DNA from: Halovivax sp.
GTDB lineage: Archaea; Halobacteriota; Halobacteria; Halobacteriales; Natrialbaceae
Direction: 5' to 3'
DNA: 47,837 nucleotides
NCBI GenBank assembly: GCA_007119345.1
Contig: SKPV01000122.1
Span: forward strand, 1 to 47,837
The translations under genes and the position numbers were made by a program. Every line of letters begins with the position of its first letter. Position 1 is the first letter of the stretch. The notes under the pieces are model-generated. The model saw only the letters and a list, made by a program, of their open reading frames with translations, was not told the origin of the DNA and did no database searches. Of this stretch, positions 38,308 to 46,775 are shown in pieces.

Positions 38308-40074
38308 ATGCGACTCGAGGAGTACTGGGGCGTCGGCCCGAAGACCCGCGAGCGGCTCGTCGACGAACTCGGCGCCGAGCGGGCGAGCGTCGCCATCGAG
38401 CGCGGCGACGTCCGGGCGCTGACCGACGCCGGGTTGGCCCGCGGGCGGGCGACGCACATCTTGCGGCGAGCGACGGGCGGGGCGGGGATGGAGACGCTGG
38501 CCACGCCGGACGCCCGGGACGCCTACAAGGACGTCCTGGAGCTCGCGGTCCAGCACGCCGTCACCGAGCGCGCGGCCGACCGCATTCGCGTGCTCACGCC
38601 GCTCACGAGCCGAGATGAGATGGAAGCGCGCCTCGACGACGTGCTCGCGGCCCGCGACGCGTGGGAGTCGATCGAGGACGACGCCGGGCGCGCCGTTCTG
38701 GCCGCCTACGAGCGCTACGACGAAAGAGACGGGACCGAGCGGGCGGCCGTCGAGACCGCCATCGCGCTCGTCGACGCCGACGTCGAATCGGGCCCGTTCG
38801 CCGCGATCGCCGACCTCGATCGAGAAACGCTCGACGAAGCGGCGCGAGCTCTCGGCGCCACGGCGGACGGACGGGTCCGCGACGGCGTGGACGACGAGCT
38901 CGATCGCCTCCGAACCGGGCTCGGGACCGTCGATGACGTCACCGCCGACGCGGAGGGCATCGTCGAGGAGCTCCGGAACGCCGGCGTTCGGGACGTCGAT
39001 GACTTCCGCGAGGCGTTCGAGGATCGACTCCTCTCGGAGACCGACCTCACGATCGACCGGGTGCGAGAGGCGATGCCCCGCGACGCGACCGACGCGTCCG
39101 ACTTCGTCGCCGAGACGCTCCGGGAACTGCGCTCGTCGCTCCGGCGCGCCGTCGACGAACGCGAGGAGACGGTCGCCGCCGAACTCGCCGAAACCGTCGC
39201 GGAGTCCCGCGAGGCGGTCGACCGCGCCGTCGCGGCCGTCGACGAGATCGCCTTCCAGCTCTCGCTGGCCCGCTTCGCGATCGCCGCCGACTGTACCCGA
39301 CCGGAGTACGTCACCGGCGAGCGGGCGGCGCTCTCGGTGGTGGAGGCCCGCAACCTTCGGCTGGCCGCCGTCGACGAGGAGTCGGTCCAACCGGTCACGT
39401 ACGCCCTGGGCGACCACTCGGTCTCGTCCGGGCCCGCGGCCGCGGGCGATCCCGGCGAGGAACGGGTCGCCGTGCTCACCGGCGCCAACAGCGGCGGGAA
39501 GACGACGCTGCTCGAGACCCTCTGTCAGGTCGTCGTCCTCGCGAGCATGGGGCTGCCGGTGCCCGCCGCGCGGGCCGAGGTGACGCCCGTCGACGCGCTC
39601 GTCTTCCACCGCCGGCACGCCAGCTTCAACGCGGGCGTGCTCGAGTCGACGCTGCGCTCGATCGTCCCGCCGCTTTCCGACGGCGGACGGACCCTGATGC
39701 TCGTCGACGAGTTCGAGGCGATCACCGAGCCCGGCAGCGCGGCGAACCTGCTCCACGGACTCGTCACCCTCACCGTCGAGCGCGACGCCCTCGGCGTCTT
39801 CGTCACCCACCTCGCGGAGGATCTGGAGCCGCTGCCCGACGAAGCCCGGGTCGACGGCATCTTCGCCGAGGGCCTGAACCCCGAGCTGGAGCTGCTGGTC
39901 GACTACCAGCCGCGCTTTGACACCCTGGGTCGGTCGACGCCGGAGTTCATCGTCTCCCGGTTGGTGGCCAACGCCGGCGACCGAACCGAGCGCGCCGGTT
40001 TCGAGACGCTCGCCGAGGCGGTCGGCCGCGAGGTCGTCCAGCGGACGCTGGCGGACGCCCGCTGGGACGAGTGA
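38308..40074 (+). CDS. MutS-family DNA-binding ATPase with N-terminal helix-hairpin-helix
   Basis: 588 residues from ATG 38308. An N-terminal HhH-like segment (EEYWGVGPKTRERLVDELGAERA, about 4-26) is followed by a long helical lever region. The ATPase has Walker A LTGANSGGKTTLLETL (about residues 388-403), a Q/ST region, Walker B RTLMLVDEFEAITEPGSA (about 461-478) and the His loop FVTHLAED. The mismatch-recognition domain (Phe-x-Glu) of MutS1 is absent, and so is a Smr nuclease of MutS2. It belongs to a haloarchaeal MutS5-like group whose role (recombination or repair) is not established. Confidence 0.88.
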   Translation: MRLEEYWGVGPKTRERLVDELGAERASVAIERGDVRALTDAGLARGRATHILRRATGGAGMETLATPDARDAYKDVLELAVQHAVTERAADRIRVLTPLTSRDEMEARLDDVLAARDAWESIEDDAGRAVLAAYERYDERDGTERAAVETAIALVDADVESGPFAAIADLDRETLDEAARALGATADGRVRDGVDDELDRLRTGLGTVDDVTADAEGIVEELRNAGVRDVDDFREAFEDRLLSETDLTIDRVREAMPRDATDASDFVAETLRELRSSLRRAVDEREETVAAELAETVAESREAVDRAVAAVDEIAFQLSLARFAIAADCTRPEYVTGERAALSVVEARNLRLAAVDEESVQPVTYALGDHSVSSGPAAAGDPGEERVAVLTGANSGGKTTLLETLCQVVVLASMGLPVPAARAEVTPVDALVFHRRHASFNAGVLESTLRSIVPPLSDGGRTLMLVDEFEAITEPGSAANLLHGLVTLTVERDALGVFVTHLAEDLEPLPDEARVDGIFAEGLNPELELLVDYQPRFDTLGRSTPEFIVSRLVANAGDRTERAGFETLAEAVGREVVQRTLADARWDE

Positions 40075-40171
40075 CCGCCTTCGCGGGACCTCGCGGCGTT
40101 CGTCCGCCGCCGGCGGGCGAGCGCGCCGGTCGCAACACCGATGATCGTGGCGACCGAACGCCGCGACGGGA

Positions 40172-40831
40172 ATGCCAGGCTACGATGCGCTCGTGTTCGA
40201 CAACGACGGCGTCCTGACGACGCCGACCGACCGCGACGTCCTCCAGGAGGCGATCCGAGACGCGTTCGATCGCGTCGGGGTGACCGCGCCACCGGCCGAG
40301 CACGTCGACGCGCTCCACCACCCGACCGTCGACTCGCTCCGGTCGGCCGCCGACGCGCACGGAGTGGACGCCGGTCGCCTCTGGGAGGCCCGCGAACGCG
40401 CCGCGATCGACGCCCAGCTCGAAGAGATCCGCGCGGGGCGCAAGCGGCTGTACGACGACGTCGCCGCCCTGGACGCACTCGAGGTCCCCCGGGCGATCGT
40501 CAGCAACAATCAGCACGAGACGATCGCCAACATCGTCGATCACTTCGAACTGCAGGGCTACGATCCCTGGATCGGAAGAGAGCCCACCGTCGAGGGCGTC
40601 CGCCGGAAGAAGCCCGAACCGTACTACCTCGAGCGCGCCGTCGACGCGATCGACGCGCGGAACCCGCTGTACGTCGGCGACAGCCGCGTCGACGTCGCCG
40701 CGGCGAACGCCTGCGGCATCGACTCGGCGTTCCTCCGGCGTGACCACCGCAGGGACTACGAGCTGCCCGCCGCGCCGACCCACGAGATCTCGACGCTCGC
40801 CGACCTGAACGGACTCGTCGCGATCGAGTGA
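40172..40831 (+). CDS. HAD-superfamily hydrolase
   Basis: 219 residues. Motif I VFDNDGVLTTPT (nucleophile Asp10), motif II IVSNNQHE, motif III Lys in RRKKPEPYYLE, motif IV YVGDSRVDVAAA. The cap is of the C1 helical type as in phosphoglycolate phosphatase. It hydrolyses a phosphorylated metabolite in the cytoplasm; the substrate is unknown. It starts 97 nt after the MutS-family gene on the same strand. Confidence 0.9.
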   Translation: MPGYDALVFDNDGVLTTPTDRDVLQEAIRDAFDRVGVTAPPAEHVDALHHPTVDSLRSAADAHGVDAGRLWEARERAAIDAQLEEIRAGRKRLYDDVAALDALEVPRAIVSNNQHETIANIVDHFELQGYDPWIGREPTVEGVRRKKPEPYYLERAVDAIDARNPLYVGDSRVDVAAANACGIDSAFLRRDHRRDYELPAAPTHEISTLADLNGLVAIE

Positions 40832-40971
40832 GGGCGCCGACTCGAAGGATACGGCAAGCGATCGAAGAGTACGCCAAGCGGTCGGCGAAACGTCGACTCG
40901 AGGGGCTCCGGGCGAGTGAAGGGACAACGGGTGGCGATCCGGGACCGGGGGTCCGGTACGGGGTTCTCGGT

Positions 40972-41415
40972 TCAGGCCACTTCGACCGACCGGGACTCCG
41001 CTCGCTCTTTCAGCGCTCGGTTCATCGCGGCGAACCCGCGCTCGATTTCGGGCTCGTCGAGCAGCAACGGGACCAGCGCGCCCCGAAACGTCTCCCGCTG
41101 GAGGAGGCGGGTGCCGCCGTCGTCGGTCGGATCGAGGCGAAACTCGTGGTAGCCGTCGAAGGCGAACGGGACCAGCAGTCTGCCGAGCCAGGCGAACCGG
41201 CGCCCATCGTCGACGGCCACCACCTCCGGCTCGAAGGTCCAGGCCCGCGAGTCCGGCGGGTCGATTCGGACGGTCAGTTCTTCGCCCTCCGCCAGCGTCC
41301 CGGATATCGACCGAACGAAGGGGTTCCACTCCGGATACGACTCGAAATCCGTCAGGATCGCCCACACGGACTCCGGCGAGGCGTCGATCTCCTCGAACGC
41401 CTCGATCTGCTCCAT
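40972..41415 (-). CDS. SRPBCC-family (START-like) protein
   Basis: 147 residues. MEQIEAFEEIDASPESVWAILTDFESYPEWNPFVRSISG is the polyketide-cyclase/SRPBCC opening, and HEFRLDPTDDGGTRLLQRETFRG and the C-terminal helix complete the helix-grip fold, which binds a hydrophobic ligand in a central cavity. Cytosolic, probably monocistronic. The ligand is unknown. Confidence 0.88.
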   Translation of the reverse strand: MEQIEAFEEIDASPESVWAILTDFESYPEWNPFVRSISGTLAEGEELTVRIDPPDSRAWTFEPEVVAVDDGRRFAWLGRLLVPFAFDGYHEFRLDPTDDGGTRLLQRETFRGALVPLLLDEPEIERGFAAMNRALKERAESRSVEVA

Positions 41416-41922
41416 GCTACCACGTCGCTCTGGAGGAGCAAGTGCCTGTCGTCGTCGGCAGGCCCTGCTGGTGGGGCGAAGCAGATCGAGTCCGTTCCAA
41501 CCGATCTTCAGTGATCAACCGAACGGCTTCCAAAACGCTAAACGACCTCGAGGACACCGAACGGCTTCCAAAATTCCGAACGACCTCGAGGACACCGAAC
41601 GGCCGCCAGGACACCGTACGGCCGCCACCAGCCGCCCTCGACGATCCCGGGATACCCCGCTACGAGGTCGTGACCGGTGGGTCCGTTCGGCCCGGTCGGC
41701 CACTCGGCGAACTGCTGAGCGGCTTCCGGAGGCAGCGGGTAGACGCCGTGGTACGGCTTCGGGCGTCCGCACCAGGTGACAGCGCTCGCTCGCGGCTCCG
41801 CGGCCCGTCCGGATCGTCCAGGTCGGCCGGGAGGCGGGGCACCGAAACGGCGGCCGGTCGCCGTCGCCGATCGGAGTCAGGATATCGAAACACCGAATAG
41901 CCGTTCGGGCCTAAACTCACCC
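41416..41922. repeat. Spacer with a 38-nt tandem repeat
   Basis: Unit 41521-41558 (GAACGGCTTCCAAAACGC...) repeats at 41559-41596 and, shortened, at 41597-41615 and 41616-41626. The common end is CGACCTCGAGGACACC. No gene is convincing in 41416-41922; the minus-strand open frame merely spells out the repeat (SRSFSVLEAV). Confidence 0.8.
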
Positions 41923-42144
41923 ATGACGACACCTGTCTCCGAGTCCACCGGCTACGGACCGAATCGCGAGATGTCGGTCCTCGGGTACGTCGTGGGGATC
42001 GGAATCGCGATCCTCCTGTTGCCGCTGCTTCCGTTCGCGCTCGTCGGCTGGTTGCTCTGGCGGTTCCTCGGCTCGCGCTTCTCCCGAACCGAGCCGATCT
42101 CGTGGGGCGAGCGGGAGCGGCCCGCCGGGAGCCGACCGCCGTGA
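41923..42144 (+). CDS. Small membrane protein
   Basis: 73 residues from ATG 41923 (MTTPVSESTGYGPNREMSVLGYVVGIGIAILLL). One long or two short hydrophobic helices (LGYVVGIGIAILLLPLLPFALVGWLLWRFLG), then a charged tail (GERERPAGSRPP). Haloarchaeal genomes hold many such proteins without known role. Confidence 0.6.
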   Translation: MTTPVSESTGYGPNREMSVLGYVVGIGIAILLLPLLPFALVGWLLWRFLGSRFSRTEPISWGERERPAGSRPP

Positions 42145-42301
42145 CGGGGCCACGCCCGCGACGACGGCGCGGGGCGAGCGGGCGATCCGCGGACCGGTGG
42201 CCGACCACAATCCGAGGAGCGGTCGACGCCCTCGAATCGGTCGCCGGTGACCGGCCCGCGACGGGTTCGACGTCGAGTGCCGACCCGTCCCGAGGCGACG
42301 C

Positions 42302-42937
42302 ATGATCGAGGAGTGTCTCGTCGTCGAGTTCCGCGTCACGGGCGACGGCTGCCCGCTCGCGGACGCCTCCGCGACGGTCGACGCGCCGATCGACGCCGCG
42401 CCGCCGCTGGCCCGCACCGACGGCAACACTCTCCTGCGATTCTCGACGCCCGATCCCGCCGTCGGCGACGTGCTGGACGACGACGACCGGATCCGGTACC
42501 TCCACCGCACCGTCGGCGACGACGGCTGCACCTTCCGCTGTCTCTCGAAGGAGCGCTGCGTCGTCCACCGCCTCATCGACCGCGGCCTGCTCGTGGAGTC
42601 GATCCGGTACCGCGACGGCACCGAGCGTCACGTCGGCGCCGTCGTGGGCCAGGCGGTGCTCCAGGACGTCCTCGAGACCGCGGGCGAGACCGTCGGCGTC
42701 CAGCTCGTCAGGCTCACCCCGCTCGGGGAAGACGACGACGCGCCGGTCGTCTCCCGGTGGAACCTGACGGCGGGCCAGGCCGAAGCGCTCGAAACGGCCT
42801 ACGAGATGGGCTACTTCGAGGTTCCCCGGCGGAACGACGCCGCGGCGGTGGCCGACGCGCTCGGCGTTTCGAAGTCGGCCTTCCTGGAGCGGCTTCGACG
42901 CGCGGAGGCGACGCTGCTCCAGCGGGCGCTGGAGTGA
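42302..42937 (+). CDS. Bacterio-opsin activator-type (HTH_10) transcription regulator
   Basis: 211 residues. The C-terminal HTH_10 domain reads LTAGQAEALETAYEMGYFEVPRRNDAAAVADALGVSKSAFLERLRRAEATLL, the bat-type DNA-binding region. The N-terminal 150 residues form a beta-rich sensory part (LVVEFRVTGDGCPLADA, TLLRFSTPD) that includes four Cys (about positions 17, 72, 76, 82). No PAS or GAF signature is seen. Such regulators control light or oxygen responses in haloarchaea; the target here is unknown. Confidence 0.88.
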   Translation: MIEECLVVEFRVTGDGCPLADASATVDAPIDAAPPLARTDGNTLLRFSTPDPAVGDVLDDDDRIRYLHRTVGDDGCTFRCLSKERCVVHRLIDRGLLVESIRYRDGTERHVGAVVGQAVLQDVLETAGETVGVQLVRLTPLGEDDDAPVVSRWNLTAGQAEALETAYEMGYFEVPRRNDAAAVADALGVSKSAFLERLRRAEATLLQRALE

Positions 42938-43189
42938 ATCGGCACTCGGAGGGACGGCTCGATGTCCCCGCCTCGAAGTGCGAGTCGAGAAGCGTCCGAG
43001 CCGTCGCGGTCCCGCATCGCGTCGGACGTTCGAACGGGCCCACCCCGACACGCATTGAACGGTCGAACGGGGAATGAACGGTCCTCGAACAGTAACGATC
43101 GGTGTGAACGGTCGGACCGTCGACTGACCTCGAACCGGAAGGTCCCGATTGTTGATTAGGGGCCGGGTAGGACCGTTTCGACGCTGCCC

Positions 43190-43534
43190 ATGAACGAACA
43201 GCCCTCCCCGGCGATCCCTGAAAGTCGCGCGTACGCGCTCCTGGGTCATCGACGACGGCGGTTGATCCTCCGCATCCTCGCGGACTTCGACGACCCGCTC
43301 TCCACCATGGAACTCGCCGAGCTCCTCGCGGACTGCGAGTGCGAGGCGCCCACGGACCGGGACCGCCAGAGCGCGCTCCTCGCACTCTCGCACAACCATC
43401 TGCCGAAACTGGACGACGCTGCGGTCGTCGACTACGATCGCCAGCGAGGGACGATCCGGTCGGACTCGAACTTCGGGGTCCTCGTCGGGATGATCGACGT
43501 CGGTTGCGAGGAGTTCGGTCCGTTCGCCGAGTGA
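43190..43534 (+). CDS. Winged-helix protein (DUF7344-type)
   Basis: 114 residues. SRAYALLGHRRRRLILRILADFDDPLSTMELAELLA is the opening helix-turn-helix common to haloarchaeal 'DUF7344' regulators, followed by ALSHNHLPKLDDAAVVDYDRQRGTIR, the recognition helix and wing. A TATA-like TTGATTAGG lies about 32 nt before the ATG. A DNA-binding role is likely; its targets are unknown. Confidence 0.8.
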   Translation: MNEQPSPAIPESRAYALLGHRRRRLILRILADFDDPLSTMELAELLADCECEAPTDRDRQSALLALSHNHLPKLDDAAVVDYDRQRGTIRSDSNFGVLVGMIDVGCEEFGPFAE

Positions 43535-43666
43535 CGGTTCTCGATCCGATGCCGAGGAGCTGGTTGGCGGACCCCGTTCACTCCGCGTCGCCGCGACCCA
43601 CCGAACGCGACGCTGACTCGCCGCACCCGACGTAGCGCTACCCCCGTCGTCGCGCCCGACGAAACG

Positions 43667-44134
43667 CTACTCCGCGTCGCGGCGCTTGAACAGGAACTTC
43701 ATGTCGCCCTCGAATACCGACTCGCCGTCCTGGTTGGTCATCGTCGAGTCGATCTCGACGTAGGCGGCGTCGTCCCGGCTCTCGAGTTCGCGCTTGGTGG
43801 CGACCTCGTACTCGCCGCTGATGGTGTCCCCGATGTAAACCGGGTTCGGAATGTCCATGTAGTTCATCCCGAGGAACGCGACGACCGTGCGTTCGACGAT
43901 GCCGGTTCGCTGGAAGAGACCGGTCGCGACGATGAACGTCATCGGTCCCTGGGCGATCCGGGCGCCGAACGGGCCGTCGTCGGAGTACTCCGCGTTGGTG
44001 TGCAGCTCAGTCCAGTCGCCGGTGAACATCGAGTGGAAGACGAAGTCCGACTCGGTGATCGTCCGCCCCGCGCTCTCGAAGGTCTGTCCGACCTCGAGGT
44101 CCTCGAAGTAGTGCGGCTCGTAGCTGTAGGGCAT
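43667..44134 (-). CDS. MaoC-like (R)-specific hydratase family protein
   Basis: 155 residues with a hot-dog fold. The catalytic motif TGDWTELHTN gives the Asp/His pair of the R-specific enoyl-CoA hydratases, followed by GARIAQGPMTFIVATGLF and YIGDTISGEYEV. Possible roles are beta-oxidation or mesaconyl/crotonyl-type hydration. No neighbouring acyl-CoA genes support one choice. It sits downstream of the convergent winged-helix gene. Confidence 0.9.
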   Translation of the reverse strand: MPYSYEPHYFEDLEVGQTFESAGRTITESDFVFHSMFTGDWTELHTNAEYSDDGPFGARIAQGPMTFIVATGLFQRTGIVERTVVAFLGMNYMDIPNPVYIGDTISGEYEVATKRELESRDDAAYVEIDSTMTNQDGESVFEGDMKFLFKRRDAE

Positions 44135-44210
44135 ACCGCGACAAATACCACCGGCGGTGATAATTCTTGCCGAACTCGGCGGTCGCGACGCCGGTCCCGA
44201 TGCGTCCGCA

Positions 44211-44298
44211 GGCGTCGACGATCGTCGTTCGGCCGTCGTGGCTACTCGGTGTGCCCGAAGGCGTCGACGCTCGGCGTTCGCCGGCCGTCGCTACTCGG
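44211..44298. repeat. 49-nt-period tandem duplication spanning a gene end
   Basis: Segments 44211-44249 and 44260-44298 are similar (GGCGTCGACG...CTACTCGG). The second copy includes the stop codon of the GST-like gene (44291-44293), so the end of the gene has been duplicated into the spacer. Confidence 0.7.
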
Positions 44299-45283
44299 CG
44301 GCCGCCAGCGGCCCGCCCTCGGCCAGTCGATCCCGTTGGTGGGGCGCCCCGAAGTCCGGATCCGGTCCCCTCGCGACGATCCGGTGAGGGTTGACGCCCG
44401 GGTGGGTCGTGTAGTAGTGTTCCTTGACGTGGTCCATTCGGACCGTCTCTGCGACGCCGGACGTCTGGTACAGGTCGCGCAGGTACGGCCAGAGGTGCTC
44501 GTAGTCGGTGATCCGGCGGACGTTACACATGAAGTGGGTGTGGTACACCTCGTCGAACCGCACGAGGGTGGTGAACATGGCGACGTCCGCCTCGGTGAGT
44601 CGCTCGCCGGCGAGGTACCGCCGATCCGCGAGAACCCCGTCCCAGCGGTCGAGGGCCGCGAAGAGGTCGTCGACGGCTTCGTCGTAGGGTTCCTGGTCGG
44701 TCGCGAAGCCGGCGCGGTAGACGCCGTTGTTGATCGGTTCGTAGATTTCGTCGAGGATCCGGTCGACGTCGTCGACGAGATCACTCGGGAGCACGGTCGC
44801 GTTCCCGTCGCCCAGGTGCGCCATCTCGGTATTGAGCATCCGCATGATCTCCCGGGACTCGTTGTTCACGATCGTGTTCTCCTGGGTGTCCCAGAGGACG
44901 GGCACGGTCACCCGACCGGTCGCGTCGGGCGCCGCGCGCACGTAGAGTTCCCGGAGGTAGTCGGCGCCGTGGACGTGATCCCGGGTGCAGCCCTCCTTCT
45001 CGGGCGTGAACTGCCAGCCGTCCTCGCCTCGGAAGGGATCGACGACCGAGACGGTGATCGCGTCCTCGAGGTCCAGCAGTTTCCGCGTGATCAGGGTGCG
45101 GTGAGCCCACGGGCAGGCGTACGACACGTAGAGGTGGTACCGACCCGGTTCGGGTGGAAACCGGGTGCCCGAGTCGTCCTCGATCCGGTTCCGGAAGGAT
45201 GTCTCCTGGCGCTGGAAGGAACCGTCTTCACCGGCCGTCGGATCGACGTCGGTCCGCCACTCGCCGTCGACGAGCATGTTCAT
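44291..45283 (-). CDS. Glutathionyl-hydroquinone reductase-like protein (Xi-class GST)
   Basis: 330 residues, the YqjG/Ecm4 length. The catalytic Cys57 is in YVSYACPWAHRTLITRKLL, and VPVLWDTQENTIVNNESREIMRML is the thioredoxin-like half. The C-terminal helical domain shows RYLAGERLTEADVAMFTTLVRFDEVYHTHFMCN. The family reduces thiolated quinones. Haloarchaea are known to use gamma-glutamylcysteine rather than glutathione, so that thiol is the probable partner (inference). Family certain. Confidence 0.93.
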   Translation of the reverse strand: MNMLVDGEWRTDVDPTAGEDGSFQRQETSFRNRIEDDSGTRFPPEPGRYHLYVSYACPWAHRTLITRKLLDLEDAITVSVVDPFRGEDGWQFTPEKEGCTRDHVHGADYLRELYVRAAPDATGRVTVPVLWDTQENTIVNNESREIMRMLNTEMAHLGDGNATVLPSDLVDDVDRILDEIYEPINNGVYRAGFATDQEPYDEAVDDLFAALDRWDGVLADRRYLAGERLTEADVAMFTTLVRFDEVYHTHFMCNVRRITDYEHLWPYLRDLYQTSGVAETVRMDHVKEHYYTTHPGVNPHRIVARGPDPDFGAPHQRDRLAEGGPLAAAE

Positions 45284-45420
45284 GTCGACGCGTTGGGGCC
45301 GGACGCACTAAGGCACCCCACCGACACCGACGTTACCTGGTTGCGAGCAGTGCGGCGAGTCGACCAGAAACGACGGACCCCGGCGCAGCGTTTATGCGCC
45401 GCCGGTCGACACTCCGGGGT

Positions 45421-46437
45421 ATGACCGACGGGGAGCGCCACCGACAGAGCCGCCTGTTCACGAGCGAGGACGGGTCGTACGACGAGTCGCGGGCGCGCGA
45501 GCAGTCGCTCCCCGTCGAGGACGGCGCGGTCGTCGATACGGACGAGCTCGCCGACCACCAGACGTACGTGGAGGGCCGGGGCATCTACGACGAGCGAAAT
45601 CGGGTGAACGATCTCACCGGGAGGGAGTGGAAGTTCGCGACGAAGTCGGTGATCCCCGAGGGGTACCCGCCGGACGTCCAGCACGACCTGCGGAGCGAGC
45701 ACGGCGGACAGAAGCCGCCGCGGCTCTGCGCGGAGCTGATCGAACGGTTCAGCAAAGCCGGCGACACCGTGCTGGACCCGTTCGCGGGCGTCGGCGGCAC
45801 CCTTCTGGGGGCCAGTTTCTGCGAGCACGAAGGGACCGGGCACCGGGAGGCGATCGGATTCGAACGAACCGAGCGGTGGATCGAGATCTACGAGACCGTT
45901 CTCGAGCGCGAGAACGAGAAGCGACGCGCCCGCGGCGAGGCGTCCCTGGCCGCCCAGGAGATGCGTCACGGCGACTGCGAGACGCTCGTCGAAGAGCTGG
46001 CGTCCGACTCGATCGACCTCCTGCTTACCGACGTCCCGTACTGGCGGATGGACGAACTCGAACAGACGCGCAACGAGCGCGAGACCAGAGCGAGCAAGCT
46101 CGACGCGTTCGACCCCGATCCGTCGACCGACGGCCCCGAGTGGGAGACGAAAGCCGAGTGGCTGACGGACATGGCCGAGAAGTTCGACGCGTTCGCCGAG
46201 GTGGTGAGATCCGACGGCTACGTCGTCGTCTTCATCGGCGACATGTACCGCGAGCAGTCCTACGAGTTCCTCTCGGCCGATCTCGCCCGGGCGATCGAAG
46301 ACGTCGCCCCGGCGACTCTGAAGGCGAACCTGATCTGGTACGATCCGACGAAGGATCTCCACGTCTACGGCTACCCGTTCTCGTTCGTTCCCTCAATGGT
46401 CCACCAGAACGTCCTCGTGTTCCGGGTCGACGAGTGA
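45421..46437 (+). CDS. Orphan DNA methyltransferase (N4/N6 type)
   Basis: 338 residues from ATG 45421. SAM-binding motif I VLDPFAGVGGTLLGAS (about 117-132) is preceded by the helix HGGQKPPRLCAELIERFS, as in beta-class enzymes. The catalytic motif IV is TDVPYW (203-208) where most have (D/N/S)PP(Y/F). Motif I comes before motif IV, unlike the beta class, so the core is permuted. No restriction endonuclease or specificity subunit is nearby, so this is a solitary methylase or an RNA/DNA modifying relative. TGA at 46435. Confidence 0.85.
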   Translation: MTDGERHRQSRLFTSEDGSYDESRAREQSLPVEDGAVVDTDELADHQTYVEGRGIYDERNRVNDLTGREWKFATKSVIPEGYPPDVQHDLRSEHGGQKPPRLCAELIERFSKAGDTVLDPFAGVGGTLLGASFCEHEGTGHREAIGFERTERWIEIYETVLERENEKRRARGEASLAAQEMRHGDCETLVEELASDSIDLLLTDVPYWRMDELEQTRNERETRASKLDAFDPDPSTDGPEWETKAEWLTDMAEKFDAFAEVVRSDGYVVVFIGDMYREQSYEFLSADLARAIEDVAPATLKANLIWYDPTKDLHVYGYPFSFVPSMVHQNVLVFRVDE

Positions 46438-46775
46438 GGGGCCATTGATCTCCGCGTCCGGGCGCCCTTCGCGCGTTGAATAGGCTCCCGACGGTGGAAA
46501 TCGCCTTTCGAGGGGGCGACGAATAATTCCTTCGTGAAACGAACGCCCTACGCGAACGGAGAGGACGTCACGCGCCCGTCTGACGCACTTTTTTGTCGCT
46601 ACGGTTCCATCCTCCGACCGGACGCGCACCGATCCGACACACCGTCCCCAGTTCAGTGCGCGTCTGCGACCCATTCCCCGCCCACTCCGGGCGTCCCGTT
46701 TTCGCGACGGTCTCGACCGTCAGCCCCGACGCCATCCGACATCGCCGTTGTAGAGCGGTGAAACGGAGCCGCCGC
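46438..46775. other. Convergent spacer with T-run
   Basis: No gene in 338 nt. A run of six T residues (46589-46594) about 150 nt after the methyltransferase stop could end its transcript. 'gaataattcc' (about 46521) is TATA-like without a gene behind it. Confidence 0.45.

Noticed and set aside
38041..39810. 589-codon minus-strand frame opposite the MutS-family gene
   Set aside because: The plus strand carries Walker A, Walker B and the His loop; the antisense frame is a composition shadow.
41521..41626. Possible CRISPR array
   Set aside because: Repeats touch each other without unique spacers of equal length, have only 2-3 copies, and no cas gene is nearby. It is a simple tandem repeat.
46521..46600. 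Possible small gene after 'gaataattcc'
   Set aside because: The following short frame (from 46534) is Pro/Ser/Arg-rich with no start signal; the spacer lies between two convergent genes.
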